Of a DNA stretch of 64,000 nt, positions 8,326 through 18,800 are shown one piece after another. Location: assembly GCA_009746045.1 (NCBI GenBank), contig RPFO01000138.1:846759-910758 (forward strand), in the 5' to 3' direction. This DNA comes from Mesostigma viride. Taxonomy: Eukaryota; Streptophyta; Mesostigmatophyceae; Mesostigmatales; Mesostigmataceae. Position 1 is the first letter of the stretch. Every line of letters starts with the position of its first letter. Made by a program: the position numbers and the translations under genes. The notes beneath the pieces were generated by a model. That model was not told the origin of the DNA. It saw nothing but the letters and a program-made list of their open reading frames with translations, and made no database searches.

Positions 8326-10236
8326 TTAAGGGGACGGGACACATTGAAAGTGCACTTTTCTGGAAAACAGACCTGCGCATGGGATAAAAATCCAGTTATG
8401 CTTGGGAACCATAAATATGTGAAAAAAAAATTTTCCAGCCACTTGGGGGTGGTACTACCCCCCAGCATGACCCAGTTATGAGCTAAAAATAGAAAAAGAC
8501 GCTATTTTTGGCCGATTTTTCCTAGGAGACTGGGCAAACCAAAAGTGACCAAATCACATATTTTCCTAAAATCCCCACCCTTGCAAATAAATCTGGCTAC
8601 TCAGGACCACAAAATAAGCACGTTTAGACTATTTGATGGGGTTTAGCCCAAAACACGTATTTTTTTGGTCCTAAAAAAATAAATCAAATAGTAGACACAT
8701 GCAAAAATTTCAGAGATGACATTTATACTAGGCCTAGGGTGGGAATTTCACTCTCACAAAGTTTGAGCTCATTCTGAGCACGTTTACTCATGTTGATGGG
8801 TGTAAACATGCAAAAAAAAAAAGACAGAAAATCCCGCTTATGAGCACAAACAACAGACCTATTACACCCTAGCCCACCACCAACTGGGCCAAACCAAGTC
8901 AAATTAATTCATTTATGATGTTAAAAAGCTTGCCACAAAATCCCAGGTCATGCTGAGCAAGTTTGCCCTAAGTACATCATGTTATAGCTGCCACCCTGCA
9001 TGCTTGGTACACCGTGGCATGAGGGACACCATAAGCACATTCCTAAGCTTGCCCTTTGCAAAATGGGCAGGAGCACGTAAAGCAAATGCTAGAAGCTTGA
9101 AGAAGACATCCACCGACTCTTAAATCATTACGCAAGCAGGCATGACCACTTGCGGGAATCACCTCATAGCTAATACCCAGTCATGATGCTAAAGGATAAA
9201 AGTCATCCTTTAGTATTGTCATAATAAGCACCTGATCCTTATCATCTAGGAAGCCCCAGCCATGTTTTATGGAAGCAAAACATATAGGAAGGAGATAACT
9301 ATATCACACATTCTCACCTTCCCTACAACTTCACACCTTGTTTTCCAGCAGGCTGAAGAGCCAAGACAAGCGTTTATGAGCTCGCCAGCTCCTTGCAATG
9401 TTGATGCCGCTCCCAGGCAGCTAGGGTCCTTGACTACGCAATATACAATGTCAACCATATGAAAAACTCCATAAAACAAAGTGTAGCAGAGCCGCAAAAC
9501 TGCCCAATCAACTCTTGCTAGCTTTAAGAAGCATGGCATACGCAGCATAAGGCAAAACATTGAAACCTGCGGAAAATCAGATAGCGCAACTGCAACAAGT
9601 GGCGAACAAAATAGCATGAACACCCGGAATCGGCGCCAAAGCTTCATGCCAGGAACATTTAGAGCGCAAACAGACTGGGCGGTGACATGCGGCAAATGAG
9701 CGTACCACGGCTGGCTTTATTTCCTACCCAGGCGCGCGAGACAGCCAGCCAGCCATGGATGGCTTGACCGCGGATCGCGCAGGCCTGAACGATATCATTT
9801 CAGAAATGACGGGAAATGGCCGCAGATCGAAGCCGCTTAGGATGTTTTCACGGTTTCCATTACTAAACACTTCTTCCTGCATCAATATAACCCACAAATC
9901 TTAAATTCTACCGTCGCAGGCACGCATTCTAAATTAATATATGCGGCCAGATTTCCGGATTAGACCCCCGTGCAAATCTGGATTAAGAAAGGCACTGACT
10001 TTTCAAATTGTGCATATCTGGCTATGAAACATCATACTAGTACATCGTTTAAAACCACCGGCGTACATTTTTCGCTTGTCGCCTGGCCGATTAGGCAAAT
10101 TTTTACGAAACGCACGTCGCCATGGCCACCTCCGCACGAGGTGGGCGCATTAATTGTGCACCACAATTTCACGGTCCGGGGGTACCGGCGCGAATTTTTT
10201 GGCGCCAAAAAATTCCGATGTGTCCCGTCCCCTTAA
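8326..10236. mobile_element. TTAA-flanked inverted-repeat element, non-autonomous (piggyBac-like ends)
   Basis: The left end is TTAA (8326-8329) followed by GGGGACGGGACACAT. The right end is the exact complement ATGTGTCCCGTCCCC (10218-10232) followed by TTAA (10233-10236). Fifteen perfect terminal bases with a TTAA duplication are the hallmark of piggyBac-type transposons. The 1903-bp interior is AT-rich relative to its surroundings and has no recognisable transposase, so it would depend on an enzyme encoded elsewhere. A 9-bp-stem hairpin (9189-9213) lies inside. The family name is inference from the ends alone. Confidence 0.65.
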
Positions 10237-11410
10237 GAACGTGCCACAGTCCTTAAACAGCAAGGGTAGGCTGCCCATGCACGGAAGAAAATTGATTCCG
10301 GTGGTTGTGTCTCCGGGTTACTCATTCCTCCATGGGTCGCGCATGCCGTACTGGGGAGACGTTAAAAACTTATGAGCTCAAGGCAGCTCTCAGAGCAAGA
10401 CTGTCACATAAGGATGAGTCACACTCTAAAAACTGTCCGAGCGCACAGCATTACGTACCCTCTCTGGGTCGGGCATGAATTCCATTGTTAACCGTGAACT
10501 AATACTATCAAGATCACCAACACCTAGGTAGAAACCTCCGATACCAATGTAACGACTAAAAATGTTGTGTTTGCAACAGCCTCAGTATAAGCATTAGCGT
10601 GAAAAGATCTTTATACCTGGGTTGGAGTCTTGACAGATAACTTCACGTCCAGAGAAGCAATGAAGATGAAGCTTCAACGGTTAAGGGATTGAGTCCCCAC
10701 CCTTGTTAGACACAACAGACAAGTTGTTTTCCAAGTCGACTATATCTGTTGAAGTTATAGTCGACTTTTGGCAAGGGTTGTTTGCTTGATGAAACAAGGA
10801 AATCCTTGAATTACACCATAGGTTTGGTTCTCACGTACGCTACTCTCCACGACCTCCACAAACAGGATAAAAGTCATCGTGCATGCAGAGTCAGCTCAAT
10901 CCTAACCCGAAAGGACCAATCAAATGTGAGGAAGCACTCAAGGTAAGATCCCGTCCTCTAAATTCACAAACAACACAAGGCCAGCACTACAGAATCTCCG
11001 TGACCTGGAACAAGATCCACCAGGTGCAAGAGTCGTACAGAGAATCTAATACTGACTGAACTAGGCCATTCAAAGTACCCCACGTGGATCAGGCCACGAC
11101 CAATGAGGGTAGAACAATAATTCGACAAGTCTCAGCAGGCCCAACACTCATCATACTTCGAAGCCTCATAACTGTTCTAAATAATTGTCCTAAAGAACTC
11201 AAAGTAAGATCAACAGTAGGAAAACTTTGGATGTAACATTTGGTTGTTACACTGTGATGGACTTGCATTTTTGTGGGATGTCTAGAATAACGATGTTCAA
11301 GATGCCTCAGGCAAGTTTCCAGCCTCAACTGAGCACATCTTGTATGGAAACTGCAATGAAATGTCATGAAAAATACGAAAACGCACATTTTTGCTAGCAT
11401 TTGGTGGCAT
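10237..11410. other. Intergenic; no gene recognised
   Basis: Only a 12-bp inverted repeat with an 11-nt loop (AAGTCGACTATA at 10733-10744 and its complement at 10756-10767) stands out. No coding sequence can be supported. Confidence 0.4.
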
Positions 11411-11832
11411 TTATGCTCACGTGACGCAGTCACGTGTCTATTAATTAACTAATTAATTGGTGGCATTTTGTCACCAAATGCGGTTGGATGACGGTCATTC
11501 AATCTAATGACGGTCCATCAGATCTTGTGTACCGTCATTAGTCATGAGTATCAACTTACTTCCAAACAGCCATGTCAAGAACTCTTTATTTGCATATAAG
11601 AAGGTACTTGTTGATATTAAAATATGGAAAACTGGTAAAAATAGACATGCCAAAAATAGGTCAGTTAATTAATTAATTAATAGACACGTGACTGCGTCAT
11701 GCACATGTCAAATAGGTCAGTTGAGGTCTGGTAAGTCCGGAAAGAACTTTGCAATCCTTCTACTGGTGTCCTAAAAATGCTTCCTATTAATTAATTAATT
11801 AATAGACACGTGACTGCGTCACGTGAGCATAA
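11411..11832. mobile_element. MITE with 38-bp perfect terminal inverted repeats
   Basis: The left terminus 11411-11448 starts TTATGCTCACGTGACGCAGT and ends TTAATTAA. The right terminus 11795-11832 is its exact reverse complement, ending GTGAGCATAA. Each terminus is itself nearly palindromic around CACGTGAC-GCA-GTCACGTG. A third, diverged copy of the terminal sequence occurs internally at about 11665-11705. At 422 bp with no ORF it is a miniature inverted-repeat element. The outermost TTA bases could be a 3-bp target duplication of Harbinger type, but this cannot be separated from the repeat itself. Confidence 0.8.
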
Positions 11833-11880
11833 GTCCTCAGTGGGAGGGGAACATGGGATGGAATGGATGGTATAAGCTAT

Positions 11881-12396
11881 CTAGGTCCTAGTTACAGGGG
11901 TGTGGGCACCGCGGCCCGAATCGCTATGACTGCCATACTTGGTCACACGCGGAGCCCCCACAGGCTTGGGGGTGGTCTCCTTCATCACTACTTGCCATCT
12001 ATCCTTGCGCACCATCTGCCTCCATATTACAGACAAACCAGGAGGCTGCCCGGGGGTGAGCCCGTCACGTCTAGTGTAGCACATGTCCATGCCGAGTCTA
12101 TCACGAAAAGTCCACGGGTGGCGGCCCTGCCGCGCGCGGCCGGGGGCACGCCAGGTGAGGACATAGCGCCCAGGCTGGGCGGGCTTGGTGCCAGCTAGTC
12201 TATCTGATGTATCTACCTGATCTGTGCGGGCCAGGTGCCCGGCTAGGCCCAGGCGCCTGTGCCTAATAATGTGGGAAACATAGGGCAAATCAGCGTACAA
12301 ATCCTCATTACTAATGTGCAAACCAAAGGGGATGTTAAGGGCCTTGCGCAGCATCTTGGTGACGGCGCCGTCGAGTCGTTGCTCCAGCTCCTGCAT
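11881..12396 (-). pseudogene. LINE reverse transcriptase, C-terminal part
   Basis: The translation includes MLRKALNIPFGLHISNEDLY and HRRLGLAGHLARTDQ. The second resembles the region after the RT palm in non-LTR retrotransposons (RRLGWLGHxxR-like). It continues, frame-shifted, from the YADD-containing segment upstream on the minus strand. No endonuclease is seen. Dead copy. Confidence 0.65.
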
Positions 12397-12431
12397 CAGT
12401 GTCCACGTCTCGGCGCCGTAGGTCAGGATCG

Positions 12432-12911
12432 TCAGAATGACGACCTTGAAGAGGTCACGCTTGACGATCCGGGGTAGGGCGGGGTTGCTCCACCAGCGGC
12501 GGTGGTCATTGCGCCCACGCCATGCCGATCCGTGTCGTCATGTCGTCCTCGCAGTCGGGAAGCCAACTGCCGAGCAGCTTGAAGCGGCCTGAAGGAGGCA
12601 TAGTTGACCTCGGCATCGTCTAAGAGGCGGAGTGTGGGTGGGGGCCCTGCCATGCCGAGGGCCAGGGCCTCCGTTTTGGGGCTGATTTCTAGACCAACCG
12701 CCCGAGCCTCGAGCGCCAGGCAGTCCAGCCAAAGTTGGGCAGACTCCGGCTTCTCGATGAGCGTGATGTCGTCGGCATAAATGAGGTCAGCTAGTAAATT
12801 CTGCTTGTTAGTCGGCCCCCCTTCCCCAAGCTCGTTCGTGATCGCTAGGCCAGGGGCACGGCCTGCAATGCTAGCAAAGCGAGCACGTGCCTGGCGCATA
12901 ACATAATCCAC
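12432..12911 (-). pseudogene. LINE reverse transcriptase palm with YADD motif
   Basis: Contains LLADLIYADDITLIEKPE; the YADD catalytic motif C of reverse transcriptase is at about 12768-12779. It is followed by LDCLALEARAVGLEISPKTE, typical of the RT thumb-side motif where LINEs have GLxxNxxKTE. RT copies element RNA at the target site. The segment has no proper start and is separated by frame changes from RT parts on both sides, so it is a pseudogene. Confidence 0.8.
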
Positions 12912-12959
12912 TACAATAATAAACAGGCTTCCTATACTAAGATCTATAGCATGTTTCGA

Positions 12960-13199
12960 CTACATTTGCATCGTACAGGAGTTATAAGGCTGTTTTTTGG
13001 CACTTTCAGACCGTTGTGCAGTGGGAAAACCGGCCGTCAACTCCAGTGCGGAGGCGATGATGGGAGTAGAGGCGCTGGCACAGGTCAAGGAGCGAGGCGT
13101 ACGACCCATAAAACACGAGCTCCAGTATCTTGATGGATGGCATGTCGAAATAGCCGGATCTCTCGACGTCAAAGGTGGCAAATAACCTGTCGACGTCAA
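12960..13199 (-). pseudogene. LINE reverse transcriptase, N-terminal palm fragment
   Basis: On the minus strand at about 13190-13010 a frame reads LFATFDVERSGYFDMPSIKI, corresponding to RT motif A (F-x-D-x-x-x-A/G-F-D). It then continues to a stop near 13010. It lies upstream of, and out of frame with, the YADD segment. Further upstream LINE sequence was not recognised, so the copy is 5'-truncated at about 13200, the usual fate of LINEs. Confidence 0.6.
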
Positions 13200-14879
13200 T
13201 TAGTCACGCTCAGACCAGCTAGGTTCGCCTGGGCGACTGCGCTTGGGTTCAGGCGCGATGCAGAGGGCGAGCTGTCAAGCCCGGAAGGGGTCTGGGCGAC
13301 CACCAGTGCGCGACTAGTGTCACCGCTGCCTGCCGGACCTGAGGGCGAAGTTGCAGCCGGAGCTGCAGACGTATTTTTAGGGCTTAGCGCAGCCGCCAGG
13401 CTGGGTTGCGTATAGGAGCGTTTGCTCGTCATATATTGCGCAATAGCTTCGGAAAACTATATCAGTGTGTGCGTCTTAGAAAGACGATTTTGGTGCCCAA
13501 ACGTGAAAGTTATGAGCTCCGCCGTCAGCCATGGCTACCACGTGGCTCGTGGCTCGAGGCTCCGGGATGGGCCTTTATATTCTCCCAAACCGGAGGGAGG
13601 GAGGGAGCTAGGGAGGGAATGCGATGTTCAAACTTGGCTGGGACTACTAGGTCGGCCAGCAACTGCTGTGTATATAGTTCATGGCAGGTTTACCGATCTT
13701 TCTAGCTGGAATGTCCTTGGGGGCAGATTATAGATTAGTAGCCTATAATAGAGATTTCGGTGGCTCAGTCACCACCCACCCTCATCAGTCCATGGAATGG
13801 TACGTGCTACACGACCCCCTGGCAAAATGGAGGCATGTTATACTGTATAATTTTTTTTTGGGCAGTTGTAATTCACCGTTGCAAGGAAAGCAAATACAAA
13901 TATATTGTTCATTTTCTTACTCATCTTGGAATGACCATGCTCTTTTCTAAATTCAAATGGGTAGTTGCATGCAGAGACGGCACCCATTATCCAGCTTATT
14001 CATTGACTGCCCTGTTGCGCGAAATTTGCTTGCACTTCGACAATTCCTTGAAGGGTAGCAAAAAAGAATAAACGTCCGGTAACTGAGGTTGTTGCCCGTC
14101 CTCAATTCTTCACTCATTCCATAAAATCAACCGGGAGACCAAAGAGTGGGCCGCATGTTCCACGGCCTGCATATTTCACGGTCTGAAAACACTTTCAAGT
14201 TTCAGACGGTTGCATTTACTCTCATGCATCCCAGTGAGGCAACTTTGGGCTCCCTCTGATGCAGCGTTTGCCATACGCATGTGCTTGCATGGCAGGCCTG
14301 TGCTCTTCCACCCGTCACTAGGATGGCACCACGCCACCCCATTTTGTGAAGGTGTCCACAGGAGACTAGGGTTTCCCGTCATCGTGCACACAAGACTCTT
14401 GCGCTGCTGGCCCGGTGCCCTCTACCACTGCCCGTTCTGCATGCAACAGGCAACTCAGGTGGCGATGCACGCCCAATGTACCATAGACAGTGCATAACGC
14501 AAAAGCGTCCCCTGGGAGGGCAGGGAGTGGCTGTGGCTGGCGCTGCGGAAGACTCATTCATCAGCCGTTGCAAGTGCCACACTCATCAGGTGCTGGGCCT
14601 AGGTCCGCCGCAGCAGGCATGCTGCGCTGCTCGCTTGAACCGGCGCATGTGGAATCTTCAGGCGGCAACGCATCACATATGCCCATGCAGAGCTGTTGCC
14701 TCGCACCACAAATACTAGTATGCACGGAGCTAACGAATAGGCTCAAGTCTAGGTAACAGGATGCCACGTCGCTCGTAGGCAAAACAGCGTGGACACAGGC
14801 ACGGGCACTGAACATGTGCGTGCCACCCTGTAACTGCTATTGCGGGCGGCAGCTGCGCAGGTGGCGCCCCGCCAGCGTT
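13200..14879. other. Intergenic; no gene recognised
   Basis: The right part must contain the 3' untranslated region of the minus-strand GT77 gene ending at 14880. Several ORFs of 60-100 codons occur on both strands, but none shows recognisable motifs or splice partners. No repeat of note. Confidence 0.4.
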
Positions 14880-15813
14880 CTAGCGCGCGGGCATGGAGCG
14901 GCCCACCACAATGTCCCCATCTGAGCAGCGCTGCGAGATGAACATGGCACGCGGCTGGCTGCCCCCTGGCTGGAAGGTGAGCATGTGCTTGGAGCCCGCA
15001 AACTCGGCCAAGATCACCTCTGCTTGGCCCGCGACCAGGCCCCACTCCCCCTTGCCCCAGGGCGTGGTCAGCATCCCGTCACGCGCAAACACCAGCCCAC
15101 TCATGCCGCTCCAAGACCAGCTCCCTGCAGTAACCGCCGCCGCCACTGCCGATGTTTCCAGTTCCCCCGACCTCAAGCGGTGCGCCTCCGCCCCGCACAG
15201 CAGCGACAGCTCCGCGCCCGCGTCCTCCCGCATTGGCAGCAGCTTCAAAGCCTCGGTGTGCCGCTTGACGTAGGCGTCCACGGTGGCGGCAGCCAGCTGT
15301 GCGCGCGCGGAGTCCGGCGTGTAGCTGGCGCGCACGGCCACCGGGACAAACCCGCGCGTGTTGGAGGGGGCAAAGTCGTGGGAGGGCCGCAGCAGCCGCA
15401 GCAGTGTTTTGCTGTTGGCAAAGCAGAAGTAGTTGAGCACGCGCACCGACACGCCGATGCCCACGTAGCCACCGTGTGAGGGCAGGAAGAGCTCCTTGTT
15501 GAACGCGAGGCGCTCGGGGGAGGCCAGCCGGCGGTCCTCCCCCTTGCCCTGCAACGCCGCCGTGGCCCCGTTGTCGCTGTAGTGCTGCAGCAGCGCGCGG
15601 GCGACATGCGTGGCGAGGCGGACCACCTCGTGTGTGGCCTGCAGGTAGGCAAACCCGGGGTCGCGCGTGGACTGGCGGGTGCCATGCGCGTAGCGAGACC
15701 AGCCCATCAGCGGGTCATCAATCACGTGGTCGTAACCGTACGCGCTCTGATCATCCCACCCGTCCGACATCACCTCCACCTCGCTGTCGCGGTACACATG
15801 CTGCCAGGGGTCC
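14880..15813 (-). CDS. GT77 gene exon 5: body of domain 2 and C-terminus
   Basis: Starts with one base completing an Arg codon, then DPWQHVYRDSEVEVMSDGWD. That block is characteristic of the RRA family and more canonical than in domain 1. It continues MGWSRYAHGTRQ, FNKELFLPSHGGYVGIGVSV and FANSK. After the domain, about 110 residues of unassigned sequence (AEVILAEFAGSKHMLTFQPG) end at TAG (14882-14880). Confidence 0.9.
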
Positions 15814-18800
15814 CTGCGAAGGGAAAAAAAAGGGGTGAGAGAAGGGGCATGTGGCGGAATGGGTGCGACCGGTCAGCGTTGGCAGCACCCAAAACAGGGA
15901 GCAGCCGCCTTTACCACCTTCAAAAGTTGACGACAAGGCAACAACGACAATTATAGCTCTGCTAGGCCACCGTTTGTCCGGTCGGTTGGGTACCCACTCG
16001 TGTCGCGATAGGATCACTATAGCAATCTATGTCACTGTGATGGCTTCGCTGGGCAACAGCTCCTCAGGGGGCTTGATTTACTCTAAGCCACAACCCTGCT
16101 ACGCGGCAGCATGACAATAGCAGCACATGGCAGTTTGCAGGGAAAATATAAGATGGCATTCATTCGCCCTCTGCAGCTCTTGGCTGGTACCGAGGAAAGA
16201 GCTACTCAGCTCTTCAACTCCCAGGCATTTCATGCTCCTCAATGCACTCATTCAGCGGTGCATCCAAACTCCAGCGCATGTCTACCCCTGCACCACCATC
16301 GGGTTGCTCCACCCAAGCCCTCGACCAGGTATATGGATGGCAACAGCCCGGCTATATGCGCGCATGCCGCCACTCACCGCAGGAAAACAGTGCCTGAGTC
16401 GACCAGCAATATGTTGTGGCCCAGAGCCAGCAGCAAGCGGGCGACGGCCCACTTTTGCACATCCGGGGGTGGCGCCATGCGGCTGCCAGCCACCCCCACT
16501 AGCCCATCCGGCACCTCCACCACACTGGCCCCCATTGCGCGCGTCGATGCCTCCCCCTCCCACCCTTTGGGCGCGACCACCAGCACGCTACCCGCCACGC
16601 CCACCGTGCGCGCCGACTGCCACAGCTGGGCCAGCGCCGCAGTCTCCCCCTCCAGATGGCCAGGGACCACCAGGATGAGCTCCGATAGGGTGACCCCCTT
16701 GGTGGACGAGGGGGAGGCAGGGCTGCGGCCGGCCTGCACCGCCACAGTGCCCGCCGCCATGCACAGTGGCACTGCAGCAGATGCTGCTGGGGAAGACCCC
16801 CCCAGCAGCGCGCCCAGCCGCCGCACGCACCAATCGCGCAGGCCCACGCCCGCCACCGCCGCAGTTGCCTGCCCCACGCCCGGCACAAAACGCAGCTCGT
16901 GGTCTAGCCCTGGCAGCCGCCCCTCCCAGGGTGCCTGCGGGGCGCACCTCTGCTCGAGCGCGGCGCGCCGGCTCTCGGGCAACCAAATCCGCGAGGTCAC
17001 GAAGCCGTCGTTCACGCTGTGCAGCGCCCCTGCCTCTAGTTCCGCCGCCGTCACCGGGTTGGGCTGGCACCCGTTGGAGTTGGGCGGGCAGCGGTCGAGC
17101 GCGTCATGAACCCCGTTGAGATAGTAGTCGGCGACAAGCACCATCTTCGCGGGCTTGTCGGTGTGGTAGTTGACGTGGCAGGCGACCGGGGCCAGGTCCT
17201 TTTTCAGCACCGGGTTGAAGCGCACGATGCGGAAGAGAACCTGAGGGAGATACGAGGCAGCCAGGAGGAAGCATCAAGGCCGGGGGGAGGGTGTGTGTGT
17301 GTGTCAGCACAGCCATGCTACAGCACGAACCCTGAGCAAATGGCGGCCATGATGGGTGGGTGAGGTGGGATGGATATGCCCATGCGACCTCCCGCAGCAG
17401 CCCACGGCATCCCATGCGTGTGCCCATCCCCGTGGCATCGCATGCTCTCGGTGCCTGTTGCGCTGGGTGGCCGTCCAAGGGATGGGCACAAAGCCACCTC
17501 AACACAACCATCTCATCGGACCTCACCTTGGAGTGGAGGAAGCAGAGGGGGCTCACCTTGGAGTGGAGGGAGCAGAGGGGGCTCACCTTGGAGTGGAGGA
17601 AGCAGAGGGGGCTCACCTTGGAGTGGAGGAAGCAGAGGGGGCTCACCTTGGAGTGGAGGAAGCAGAGGGGGCTCACCTTGGAGCTGAGGAAGCAGAGGGG
17701 CCTCACCTTGGAGTGGAGGGAGCAGAGGGGGCTCACCTTGGAGTGGAGGAAGCAGAGGGGGCTCACCTTGGAGTGGAGGAAGCAGAGGGGGCTCACCTTG
17801 GAGTGGAGGAAGCAGAGGGGGCTCACCTTGGAGTGGAGGAAGCAGAGGGGGCTCACCTTGGAGTGGAGGAAGCAGAGGGGGCTCACCTTGGAGTGGAGGA
17901 AGCAGAGGGGGCTCACCTTGGAGTGGAGGAAGCAGAGGGGGCTCACCTTGGAGTGGAGGAAGCAGAGGGGGCTCACCTTGGAGTGGAGGAAGCAGAGGGG
18001 GCTCACCTTGGATTGGAGGAAGCAGAGGGAGCTCACCTTGGAGTTGAGGAAGCAGAGGGGGCTCATCACGCGCACGGAGCACCCTGCAGTGAGGTGTCCA
18101 TCGTGGGAGGGCAGGAACAGCTCCAGGTTGTACCCGCTCTGGTCCCACAGGTCCTCAGTCGCCATGCGGTGCTCCATGATCACCATCAGCCGGCTGCTGG
18201 CGTACGTCGCGCGCACGTACCACAGCCCGCTGTTGAGCGCGGAGATGCGCAGGGAGGCGCCGTGGCGGAACGCGCTTGCCTCGCCGGCCAGCGGGTCGTC
18301 CACGTCATCCAGGAAGCCGTGCGAGGTGCCGTTGTCCCACCCGTCGGTCATGCCCTCCACGTCAGCATCGCGGTGGATGTACGGGAAGGGGTCGCGCATG
18401 TAGACGACGTCTGTGTCGGTCAGAAGCACGCTGCAGCCAACGCCCACAAACTCCTTCAGTATGCCAAACTTCTGCGCGCTGACCTGGCGCGCTCATGCAG
18501 CACGCGGCGGGCACACGCCCCAGGCAGAGGGAGGGGGAAGAGGAATGCATACAGTGTGTGTGTGTGTGTGTGGCGGGGAAGGGGACGAGGGTTGGTGAGT
18601 GGGCAAATGGGGGGGGGGCAGCGGTGGGAAACTGGCATGAGCGGATATGCGCGCGCTGACATCAGAGCACGGGCTGCTGACATCAGGGTGAATGCCCGCA
18701 GCCATGATGGGAGCTGTTGGCAAGTGCACCCTGGAGCATACTATCGCAACCCATACGCCCATCTGGCAGCCCCTCGGCAAAAGCCAGGTCGCGTGTAAAA

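Noticed and set aside
9267-9695. 142-codon hydrophobic ORF inside the TTAA element, minus strand
   Set aside because: No recognised motif and no supporting context; probably chance in AT-rich DNA.
13406-14757. Several 60- to 103-codon ORFs between the LINE fragment and the GT77 gene
   Set aside because: No motifs, no splice partners and no consistent strand; treated as chance.
18362-18798. Plus-strand ORFs over the GT77 exons (for example 17356-18798)
   Set aside because: Shadows of the minus-strand gene and its 30-bp repeat. The minus strand carries conserved family motifs and splice sites.
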